From assembly GCA_964615095.1 (NCBI GenBank), contig CAZTPX010000024.1, forward strand, positions 24,901 through 88,900: a stretch of 64,000 nt of DNA. Direction: 5' to 3'. The number at the start of each line of letters is the position of its first letter. The stretch's first letter is position 1. The notes below the pieces were generated by a model, which was given only the letters and a program-made list of their open reading frames with translations, was not told where the DNA came from and searched no databases. The DNA comes from JANXQG01 sp964615095. Lineage in GTDB: Bacteria; Planctomycetota; Planctomycetia; Pirellulales; Thermoguttaceae. Of the stretch, positions 51,312 through 59,100 are shown one piece after another. The position numbers and the translations under genes are program-made.

Positions 51312-53806
51312 GGCAATCCAATCCTCTTCCGCAAGAGCCACTCACTCAGCAGCAACCCGGCGATCACCAGGAAACAGGCCCAAGTGTTGACCAATGACAC
51401 CACTTCCACGCTCGTCTCGGTACGGGCATCAGGCTCGATATTCAATAGCGCCTGCACGTCCTTCAAATCGTAGTACCGCCCGCCGCTCTCGCTGGCGATC
51501 TTTTCCTGCAAGTCCTTGTCGCGGATCGGGCTCCGCCGCTCGACCGACGTGCTGAATACGGTGAAGGTCCAGTCCGGCGCCGCCTTCAAGGTCACGGGGT
51601 CGATCACGCGGACGCGGTGCTCGCCCGGCGCGGTGACGATGAAACTGGTGCGGAAATGCCCGGGCTGGACTTGCGTTAGGGTCAGCGGCTGGGCGACGGC
51701 CTTTTGCGTACCCACGGCCGGCAGAATCCACTGCCCGCTAAGCTTGCCGCCGGGTACCTCGTTCTCGGAAAGCGCTTTGTAATCGGCGTTGCCGGCAAAA
51801 ACGTTCAACGTCACAAGGCGATCGACCTGGTAACGGGGCAGATCGGTCTGGACGACGAAGCGCTTGTTCGCCCCCAAGGCATGATTGGTCGCCAGCCGCC
51901 ACATGAGGTCTTTCCAGAACCGCTTGAAGAGCTCTTCACCGTGAGCCCGCCGCAACCGCCATGTTTCGTCGAAACTCAGATAAACGACCTCGCCGCGACC
52001 GTAGGGGCGAATGGCGATCAGGGGCTGCTTCTTGCCGCTTGCGCAGGTGTCGGTGGGATGCTCGGCCAGCACGGTGGCCGAGGGCTGAATGCCCTCCACC
52101 GGCTGATACCAGGGCACCAGCCCCAAGTTGTCCCAGGCCTTTTGCATGTCCGTCAAGGACGAACCGGCGCCCAACTGCATGAACGTGTAACCCGCCGCCT
52201 GCGTCGTAAGCTGCATCTTGAACGGCGCCTGGTCGCGGATCCGTCCCGCCGGATCGATCGTGACCGGCAGGAGATCGGCCAGCGCCGTCCTGGCCAACTG
52301 CTGGGGACCGAAACGCGGACCGCACAAGATCACCAGGCCGCCGCCCATGTTGCCCACGAACTCCTTGACCATCTTGCAGAAGCGATCGTTCAAGGCCGGC
52401 ACGGGCGAGTTGGAGGGCATGTCGCCCAGGAAGATCAGATCGTTCTTGAAGAATTCCGTCCGCGGCGGAGTCATGCTCGCCAGGAACAACTCGTTCTGCT
52501 GCCGCACCTGCGGGTCCGAAGAATAGAGGAACGTGCGGAAGCCCTTCATGCCCACCAGCGGATCGCGGTGGAACACCTCTTTGATAAATCGCCACTCCCA
52601 GGTCGGCTCGTACTCCACGTACATCAACCGCAGGAAGTCGTCCAGCACGCTGATGTCACCGTGAACCACGTTTTTCTCTCGATTCACCTCGTTGGGCAGG
52701 CGGTCCACTTCGGCCACCAGTTCGATGCTGCCGGGCAGCTCGGGCTTGTAGATGAACTCCAACGATTGCGTCGCATCCGACAGCTTGGGCGACTCTTTGT
52801 CGCCCACCAGCGTACGGCTGCCAATGCCGCCGCCCTGGGGCTGGGCATACAGGCGGACGTGCGTGGTTTGACCTTCCAGCCCGGTCGGCTGCAAACTTAC
52901 CGTGATCGGCACTTCGTCCTTCGTTTTGGCGACGGGAGGAGCAACGATCTTGACGACCAGGTCGACGGCTTTCGTGGCCCCCAGGCCGACCGTGAAGATC
53001 TTCGCGCCGAACTGCTGCGCCGCGCGTACCGGATCGGGACCGGTGGTCTTGTTGAAGTCGCTGAACATGACCAGGCCGGCCAAGGTGTTGGACGGATTGC
53101 GGTGGGCCAGGTCCGTGATAGCGCCGCCGATGTCGGTGACTTGGCCGGTGGACGTGAGTTGCTCGGCAACGTGCTTGCCGTCGATCGGTCCCAGGCCGCG
53201 CCGCAGTTCCAGCGAGCGCACGCTCTGCGCCGAATCGAAGAGGAATGCCTGCAAGCGGAAGTGCTTGCCCAGCGCCTCCAGCAGGTTCTCGTCCTTCTTC
53301 TGCACCAAGGCCCGCAGGTATTCGATGCGGCTGAGCCGGGGGCCAACAGACTCGCCGCCTTCACCCGGACTCTTGGCCTCGCTGCCGGGCTGGTTGGCGT
53401 CCTCGATACCCACGGCCTTGTCGGTGGCGGCCTTCACCTCGGCCGGCAGGTCGTCGGCGATATTCATGCTGTCGGTGCCGTCGAACAACAGCCACAAAGC
53501 GGGCCGCTTCTGGCTGCGGACCGTGAGCGTGAGGATCGGCTCGGCCAGCAAGAGCAGCACTTGGCAGAGCACGGCGGCCCGGATCAAGAACAGCATAACC
53601 CGCCAACGGCGATGCCGGTCGGGCTGGTGGCGGAAGTAGAACACGGCCGACGCGGCCACCAGGGCCACGAAGCCCAGCAACAACAGTAGCGGCGCCCGCT
53701 GCGCCCAGGATGCGGCGAAACTGAACTTGTGGTCCGCCAGGCTCTGGGTCTGTTCCAGGCCCAGGCTGCGTCCCAGCCAGTCGTAGATTGTCTGCTGCAT
53801 GTTCAT
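51308..53806 (-). CDS. Membrane protein with VWA-like domain, probable BatB-like partner
   Basis: 832 aa from the ATG at 53806, overlapping the stop of the BatA-like gene as ATGA. Two hydrophobic segments (about 38-60 and 70-92) precede a VWA-like region: 'ALWLLFDGTDSMNIAD' holds a DxTDSM variant of the MIDAS motif, and 'GLVMFSDFNKTTG' follows. The middle has a glutamine-amidotransferase-like region ('GGGLVILCGPRFGPQQ') as seen in planctomycete homologues. A C-terminal hydrophobic helix ('VSLVNTWACFLVIAGLLLSEW') anchors the other end. The N-terminal VWA and C-terminal anchor fit a large protein mostly outside the cytoplasm. Confidence 0.8.
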   Translation of the reverse strand: MNMQQTIYDWLGRSLGLEQTQSLADHKFSFAASWAQRAPLLLLLGFVALVAASAVFYFRHQPDRHRRWRVMLFLIRAAVLCQVLLLLAEPILTLTVRSQKRPALWLLFDGTDSMNIADDLPAEVKAATDKAVGIEDANQPGSEAKSPGEGGESVGPRLSRIEYLRALVQKKDENLLEALGKHFRLQAFLFDSAQSVRSLELRRGLGPIDGKHVAEQLTSTGQVTDIGGAITDLAHRNPSNTLAGLVMFSDFNKTTGPDPVRAAQQFGAKIFTVGLGATKAVDLVVKIVAPPVAKTKDEVPITVSLQPTGLEGQTTHVRLYAQPQGGGIGSRTLVGDKESPKLSDATQSLEFIYKPELPGSIELVAEVDRLPNEVNREKNVVHGDISVLDDFLRLMYVEYEPTWEWRFIKEVFHRDPLVGMKGFRTFLYSSDPQVRQQNELFLASMTPPRTEFFKNDLIFLGDMPSNSPVPALNDRFCKMVKEFVGNMGGGLVILCGPRFGPQQLARTALADLLPVTIDPAGRIRDQAPFKMQLTTQAAGYTFMQLGAGSSLTDMQKAWDNLGLVPWYQPVEGIQPSATVLAEHPTDTCASGKKQPLIAIRPYGRGEVVYLSFDETWRLRRAHGEELFKRFWKDLMWRLATNHALGANKRFVVQTDLPRYQVDRLVTLNVFAGNADYKALSENEVPGGKLSGQWILPAVGTQKAVAQPLTLTQVQPGHFRTSFIVTAPGEHRVRVIDPVTLKAAPDWTFTVFSTSVERRSPIRDKDLQEKIASESGGRYYDLKDVQALLNIEPDARTETSVEVVSLVNTWACFLVIAGLLLSEWLLRKRIGLP

Positions 53807-56286
53807 AAGACGGCCTCCCCGCGTGAAGTGGAACGGGCCGCCAACAGGAATTCGGCCAGCAATAGGACCAGCAACAGGCCAATCAGCCATTTCCACAGAT
53901 CGACCCCTTGAAGCTGCAAGGGTGAGGAGGAGTAGGCCTGGGCCGTGGCATCGACGAAGCTTGTCACCGCGACCTGACTCGTTTGCGCGGGAGCGAGTTG
54001 CGATTCCTCGGCCGGCCCGTTCACCGCCAGGGGAATTTCCCAGAGGCTCGCCCCGCCGTCGCTCTGCGCGGCGCTGACGTGATAAATGCCCCGCCGCGTC
54101 AAGTCGCCCAGGCCGACGCCGTAGCGGTCGCCGCCCTGGGGGTCGACACTCAGAGTCCGCTGTTTGCCCTCCGGATCGGTGAGCGTGAAGTGCGCGCTGC
54201 GTTCGCCAGCGGCAACCGGCATCACCACACCCTTCTCGCTGTCCACGTTGCTCCACGAGGCCAGCGTCCCGGACAACATGCTGCGGGCGATGTGGTCCAT
54301 CAGCCAGGCCGACTGCGGCTGGTCGTGGAGCGTCGTCCACTCGCGCGACAAGCTCGTGGTCAGGAAGAGAACTTCTCCTTGCCCCCACTGCCGCCGTACG
54401 AGCATAGGCTGACCGTTGTTATAACTTGCCAGGACCGCCGGCCGCGCGCGTTGCGCCAGGTCGTCAACCGGCCGTATACCGCCGCCACCTCTGTCGTCAC
54501 CATTCTTCCAGGTGAGCCAGGCGGGTTGCAGTTTTTCCCGCTCTCGATCCAAGGCGGCGATTTTATCTTGTGATTTGGCGGCGTCGGCGGCGCTTTCCAA
54601 GGCGGCCCGTTGGTGATCGAGGGCGGCGAGCTTCTCGCGTTGCTCGCCAAAGTACTTGGTAGCCGCTTCGGCGGCGCTGTCCTGCGCGGCCTTGTCGCAC
54701 TGGGCCACGACGATCTTGTGGAAGAGCGTGGGGAAACCCAGCGTTTCGCGCAAAAAGTCGTCGTCGACCCCTTCCGGACGCAAGTACTGGTGATGGGCGC
54801 TGGCAAAGTTCAGCGTAAGCGGCACGGTCTTGGAAGTCGCCCAGCGGCGATCCTCGCGGGCAAATCCCAGGGGCGTGGCGGCCAGCGGGGCGGGCAGGAT
54901 TCCCAGGCCGCCTTTCCAGGCCGCCTCGGTCCAGGCTATCGGATCAAAATTCCCTCCAGCCGCCAGGATCAGATTTCCGCCCTGCTCCACATACTGCTCC
55001 AACAGCGTCACCTGCTCGGGCGACGGGCGAGCAACACCGCCGATGACGACCAAGCGGGCGTCGACCAACAGCTTGCGGGAAAGCTGGTCGATGGTGACGT
55101 GCCGCACCTGCACCAGTGGCCGGTCCTGCCCAGCCTGCCCCGACTGCGGCGCCAACCAGCGCCGCAGCCAGTAGGTATCGCCATAAATCTTCTTTTTCGT
55201 GTCTTCGTGGCTCCCCAAGGAATCGACGAAGACCACCGGCAGCGACTCGGCGACGGGCACGACAATCACGCGGCTGTTGTCATCGGGCAGGCGATCGAAG
55301 GGGATCTTGTCCTTGGCGATCGAGACCTCGACCGTGGCGTAACGCGTCTGATCGGAGCCTGACGATCTGGGAAATTCGTACTCGGGAAATACGACCTCGC
55401 GCTTCTGCCCCGGCAGCAAATCGATGGTCTGCGACGCCACCTGCCGGCCATCGACCTTGAGCACCACGGGGATGCCCTTGCGCGGCTCGCCGCCCTGGTA
55501 ACCGATCGTGGCGGTGAATACGGCGGGACATTCGGCGTTGGCCACGCCGTCGCGAAGCTGCACGTCATTGACCCAGACGTTTTCGATCTGGTCGGCAACT
55601 ACCTGCACGATTTCCATCGGGCAAGGCAACTGCTTGAGGTGCTCCCGCTCGGCGTCGGCCGACCAATTCGACACCTGCTGATCGGTCACCAGCAAAATCC
55701 GCCGGTTGGCCATGTTCATCGCGCGGCGGCAGGCCTCCAGGGCGCGATCGAGCACCTCGCCGGAGCGGGCGGCGCAATCCACAGGCTTGATCGCGGCCAG
55801 GGCCTCCACGGCGTCTTCGCGGCGACCGTAGGCCTCGAAGTTCACGCCCGACACGGGACCGCAGGTCGGTATCACCGAGATCACGCTGCCGCTGGGCAGC
55901 GATTCCACGAACTCCCGGGCCTTGACCTTGGCGTCGTCCAAGAGGATGCCATCGGGTTTCAGGTAGCTCATGCTCAGGCTGTTGTCGACCAGCAATACGG
56001 CATGCACGGGCTGATTGGGATCGATCACCGCTTGGGAGAAGCGGTTCCAATAGGGCCGCGCCAGCGCCATGCCGAAGGCCAACAGGCAGAGCACGCGGAG
56101 CGCCAAGAGCAGCAGGTCGCGCAGCTCCATCATACGACGACTCCGCGTTACCGCTTCGCGGAGGAAGTCCATGGCTGCCCACTGGACGACGTTGAACCGC
56201 CGCCGATTGAGCAGGTGGACGATCACCGGGACCGCAGCCGCCGCCGCGCCGGCAATGGCAAGCCAAGGGTATAAAAAGGTGGGCAC
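53803..56286 (-). CDS. BatA-domain/VWA membrane protein
   Basis: 827 aa. The N-terminus is the BatA leader domain: 'FLYPWLAIAGAAAAAVPVIV' then 'HLLNRRRFNVVQWAAMDFL', with a second membrane segment 'LRVLCLLAFGMALARPYW'. A VWA domain follows with the MIDAS motif 'VLLVDNSLSMSY' (D-x-S-x-S) and 'ILLVTDQQVSNW'. The rest is extracytoplasmic, with a coiled-coil stretch at about 560-610 and a terminal helix 'LWKWLIGLLLVLLLAEFLL'. BatA-like proteins work with MoxR ATPases. No metal-site residue seems lost. Confidence 0.9.
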   Translation of the reverse strand: MPTFLYPWLAIAGAAAAAVPVIVHLLNRRRFNVVQWAAMDFLREAVTRSRRMMELRDLLLLALRVLCLLAFGMALARPYWNRFSQAVIDPNQPVHAVLLVDNSLSMSYLKPDGILLDDAKVKAREFVESLPSGSVISVIPTCGPVSGVNFEAYGRREDAVEALAAIKPVDCAARSGEVLDRALEACRRAMNMANRRILLVTDQQVSNWSADAEREHLKQLPCPMEIVQVVADQIENVWVNDVQLRDGVANAECPAVFTATIGYQGGEPRKGIPVVLKVDGRQVASQTIDLLPGQKREVVFPEYEFPRSSGSDQTRYATVEVSIAKDKIPFDRLPDDNSRVIVVPVAESLPVVFVDSLGSHEDTKKKIYGDTYWLRRWLAPQSGQAGQDRPLVQVRHVTIDQLSRKLLVDARLVVIGGVARPSPEQVTLLEQYVEQGGNLILAAGGNFDPIAWTEAAWKGGLGILPAPLAATPLGFAREDRRWATSKTVPLTLNFASAHHQYLRPEGVDDDFLRETLGFPTLFHKIVVAQCDKAAQDSAAEAATKYFGEQREKLAALDHQRAALESAADAAKSQDKIAALDREREKLQPAWLTWKNGDDRGGGGIRPVDDLAQRARPAVLASYNNGQPMLVRRQWGQGEVLFLTTSLSREWTTLHDQPQSAWLMDHIARSMLSGTLASWSNVDSEKGVVMPVAAGERSAHFTLTDPEGKQRTLSVDPQGGDRYGVGLGDLTRRGIYHVSAAQSDGGASLWEIPLAVNGPAEESQLAPAQTSQVAVTSFVDATAQAYSSSPLQLQGVDLWKWLIGLLLVLLLAEFLLAARSTSRGEAVL

Positions 56287-56380
56287 GGGAAAGGCCAGCT
56301 TAGGGGGTTAGACGTAGTAGACTGATATCAAGGCTGAAAATCTCAAATCTCAAATCTCAAATTGCAAATCTGCAATCCTG

Positions 56381-57535
56381 TCACTTCTTCTCAAACTGTT
56401 TCCGCAGGCTGTCGATCTTCCCCTCTTGGAGGATCGGCAGGTAGCGATTGGGGATCGCCAACACAAAACACGAGACAGCCGTCTGGTAGAGCATGCCCTC
56501 CGGGCCGCCCACGTCGCCCGAGGGCTGCCAGCCGCCCTCATACTGCGGATTGGTATCGTGAACCTGGCTGGAAACCAGGCGGTCGCGGAGCAGCGGGTAG
56601 CAGCGCTTCCAGGGTTCTCCGCCCACCTGGTACAAGGACTGGGCGACGTAGTATGTGGCATAGGCGGAATGGCCGCTGGCAAAGGGCGCCTCGTTCTTGT
56701 TGCCTTTCGCCAGGTCATTGACGGCCTGCTCGATAATCTCGACGTTCTTGGCTATCCGCCAGTCGTCGTACTGGGCGAACTCTTGCAAGCAAACCACGCC
56801 GGCAGCCACCATGGAGATCGACTCCGCACCGCCGCCCTTGTTGTAGTTGAATCGCCCCGGGTGCTTTTGCTGCTCCTCGTCCGCAGCTTCGCGCGGGCAG
56901 TCCTTGGGCATGTAGTGCTCGCGGACGTTGCGGATGGCCCGCTCGATCACGTAGGGCCGCACTTCGAAGCCGCTATCGACCGCGCTCCGCAAGGCCTTGG
57001 CCTGCATCACCGCCAGGCTCAGATCGTGGCCCGTTTCGCCGGGTCGGGCCTCGTACTGCCAACCGCCGTCCACACACTGGCAGCGGTCGATGACCTTTAG
57101 GGCCTTGTCCAGCGCCGGGCCGACACGCGGGTCGCCCGTCATGCCGTAGGCCTGCCCAAGCACGAAGGTCGACAGGCCGTGGTTGTACATGTCGGCATGG
57201 TCTCCGGCAATATTCAAGAGGCCCGAGGGTTTGGCATTGTGAAGAATGAAGTCCAAGGCCCTTTTTTCCGCGGCGCCGTAGCGACCGTGGCCGGGCGTGT
57301 GCCCATCCGCCAGAAAGGCCAGCAGCCCCATGCTCACCAGGCCGAGGTTGCGGCTCGTCCAGTTGCCCTCGGGCCCCTGGTTCCGCTGCAGCCATTGCAA
57401 ACCGCGGTCGAGGGCCGCGCGGCTTTGGGGGGTAATCTCCCAGGAGCTATCGCCCCACACCAGACAGGGAAACACACAGACCAACACTACGGCACAGACC
57501 GATGCGCACCAGGGATGGAACCTGACTGGAATCAC
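56381..57535 (-). CDS. Prenyltransferase/squalene-oxidase-repeat protein (first gene of operon)
   Basis: 384 aa with signal peptide ('VCAVVLVCVFPCLVWG'). Alpha-alpha-barrel repeats of the squalene-hopene-cyclase type recur: 'GLQWLQRNQGPEGNW', 'CQCVDGGWQYEARPGETGHD' and 'YEGGWQPSGDVGGPEGMLYQT', each with the Q-x-x-D/E-G-x-W signature. The catalytic DXDD of cyclases is absent, and the protein is exported, so it is not a terpene cyclase; it is a structural or binding barrel common in planctomycetes. It lies 95 nt upstream of the BatA-like gene. Confidence 0.88.
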   Translation of the reverse strand: MIPVRFHPWCASVCAVVLVCVFPCLVWGDSSWEITPQSRAALDRGLQWLQRNQGPEGNWTSRNLGLVSMGLLAFLADGHTPGHGRYGAAEKRALDFILHNAKPSGLLNIAGDHADMYNHGLSTFVLGQAYGMTGDPRVGPALDKALKVIDRCQCVDGGWQYEARPGETGHDLSLAVMQAKALRSAVDSGFEVRPYVIERAIRNVREHYMPKDCPREAADEEQQKHPGRFNYNKGGGAESISMVAAGVVCLQEFAQYDDWRIAKNVEIIEQAVNDLAKGNKNEAPFASGHSAYATYYVAQSLYQVGGEPWKRCYPLLRDRLVSSQVHDTNPQYEGGWQPSGDVGGPEGMLYQTAVSCFVLAIPNRYLPILQEGKIDSLRKQFEKK

Positions 57536-58133
57536 GGCGGGCAGCCTCTTGGGGGCTGTGCAGCGGGCTTACGGAGAGCCGACGGGTTCGGACTCAATCG
57601 AGGCGGGCGGCAAATGGGTGGGACTCAACCTGCTTGACGGCCCGAAACCCTCAGGATCTCGAGTTTTCCAAGCAGGACACTTCGGATTCTACTATCCCAA
57701 GTTTCCGTTGTCAACGATTTCTTTTTGCCATCCGGTAGAACTTCCATATTTTCCCATCGGCGAAATAGGCTTTCCCCGGCCTGATTTTGCGGTTTTTCCC
57801 CATGATTTCCCGCTCGTACTCCCGGCTTCAGCCGCTCCGCCGGGCGCAGAAATAGTTTCCGGCTAAAGCCGCTGCTATACTGTTCGCAGACGAAAATGAT
57901 CGAAACCCGAAGCGTAAACTCCCCTCTCCCGTACGCGGGAGAGGGGCAGATGCGGCCAAAACGCGGAGTTGTTTCTGGACAAGTACTAAGCGAGGAACCG
58001 AATCTGTTCCCTCGCTTACGCTTCGGGTTTCTATGGGCGCGGCGGGAAAGGTGTCATTTTTCCTCGCGAACAGTATGCAAGCGCCCTCCCGCTCACATTG
58101 CCCAAAAAATGCCGGCGGGGTATCCTTAACACT
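57536..58133. other. Divergent promoter region full of palindromic repeats
   Basis: About 600 bp between the operon and the glycyl-radical genes, no ORF. It should hold promoters for both. From 57820 on it carries a GGCTTCAGCC/GGCTAAAGCC palindrome (57824-57870), then a composite element: near-inverse outer arms GCTATACTGTTCGC (57874-57887) and GCGAACAGTATGC (58066-58078), inner arms GAAACCCGAAGCGTAA (57902-57917) and its inverse (58016-58031), and between them a CTCTCCCGTACGCGGGAGAG palindrome. Confidence 0.75.
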
Positions 58134-59096
58134 ATGCTTAGCGGCTTAGTCTTCAACGTGCAGAAGTATTCGCTCCACGACGGACCCGGGATACGTACGA
58201 CGGTCTTTCTGAAGGGATGCCCGCTGCATTGCTGGTGGTGCCACAATCCCGAGGGCATATCGCCCGAGCCGGAGATTGTTGTAGCCGAAGGCCGCTGCAT
58301 CGCCTGTGGTCGCTGTCGTGACGCCTGCCCCCAGGGCGGCGCGGAAATAAGTGCTGCCTTTCGCTCCGCGAAAGAGAGGGGGGACTTTCGCGGAGCGAAA
58401 GGCGACAATACGACAGTTATTGATTTGCCGGTCCCAGAGTGCCTTCGTTGCGGGGCATGTGTCGAGGCCTGCAGCACGCAAGCCCGGCAGATGCTCGGCA
58501 GGCGGATGACAGCGGCTGAAGTCCTGACTGAGATCGAGAAGGACCAGCTCTTTTACGACGAATCGCAGGGCGGCGTCACTTGCTCCGGCGGCGAGCCGTT
58601 CTCGCAAGCGCCCTTCCTCCTGGAACTGCTGCAGGCCTGCCGCCGCCGCGAAATCCACACGGCCGTCGACACCACGGGCTATGTCGACCAGGATGCCCTG
58701 CTGGCCGTGGCCCACTGGACGAACCTCTTTCTCTACGACATCAAGATCCTCGACGATACGCGGCATCGCCGATACACGGGCGTCTCCAACTCCTCGATCC
58801 TGGAAAATCTGCAACTCCTGGGGCGGGAGCACGGCAACATCTGGGTCCGCGTGCCGATCGTGCCGGGCCTGAACGATGCCGCCAGCGACCTGGAGGCCAC
58901 CGTCCGTTTCGCCGCGTCGGTGCCCGGAGTCAAACAAGTCAACCTGCTCACGTATCACCATACGGGGGCCTACAAGTTTTCACGTCTCGGCAAACCGTAC
59001 CGCGCCGCATCCGTCCGGCCGCCTGCGCCCGAATTCCTGGGCCAGGCCGCCGCGCGGCTGCAAGGTCTCGGCGTGCCCATCGTTATCGGAGGTTAG
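58134..59096 (+). CDS. Glycyl-radical-enzyme activating protein (radical SAM) with repeat insertion
   Basis: 320 aa from the ATG at 58134. The radical-SAM motif is 'KGCPLHCWWCHNPEG' (C-x3-C-x2-C), near residue 27. A ferredoxin-like insert follows with two cluster motifs, 'CIACGRCRDACP' and 'CLRCGACVEACS', as in activases of the PflD/HypD group, then 'VTCSGGEPFSQ' and 'IWVRVPIVPGLND'. Between the two cluster motifs 'AFRSAKERGDFRGAKG' is the translation of a 17-bp inverted repeat (58358-58401), in frame and not part of the family. The enzyme puts a glycyl radical on its partner using SAM, under anoxic conditions. It stops 4 nt before the partner gene, so the two are co-expressed. Confidence 0.95.
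   Translation: MLSGLVFNVQKYSLHDGPGIRTTVFLKGCPLHCWWCHNPEGISPEPEIVVAEGRCIACGRCRDACPQGGAEISAAFRSAKERGDFRGAKGDNTTVIDLPVPECLRCGACVEACSTQARQMLGRRMTAAEVLTEIEKDQLFYDESQGGVTCSGGEPFSQAPFLLELLQACRRREIHTAVDTTGYVDQDALLAVAHWTNLFLYDIKILDDTRHRRYTGVSNSSILENLQLLGREHGNIWVRVPIVPGLNDAASDLEATVRFAASVPGVKQVNLLTYHHTGAYKFSRLGKPYRAASVRPPAPEFLGQAAARLQGLGVPIVIGG
58358..58401. repeat. 17-bp inverted repeat inserted in the activase gene
   Basis: Perfect arms CTTTCGCTCCGCGAAAG (58358-58374) and CTTTCGCGGAGCGAAAG (58385-58401) with a 10-nt loop. The insertion keeps the reading frame and encodes about 15 residues between two [4Fe-4S] motifs. Confidence 0.93.
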
Positions 59097-59100
59097 CATT

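Noticed and set aside
51704..53689. 661-codon plus-strand frame
   Set aside because: Antisense to the VWA-like gene, which has clear membrane and VWA motifs and ATGA coupling.
58876..59100. Upstream extension of the glycyl radical enzyme
   Set aside because: It is an off-frame reading of the activase gene; the ATG at 59101 has GGAGG at proper spacing.
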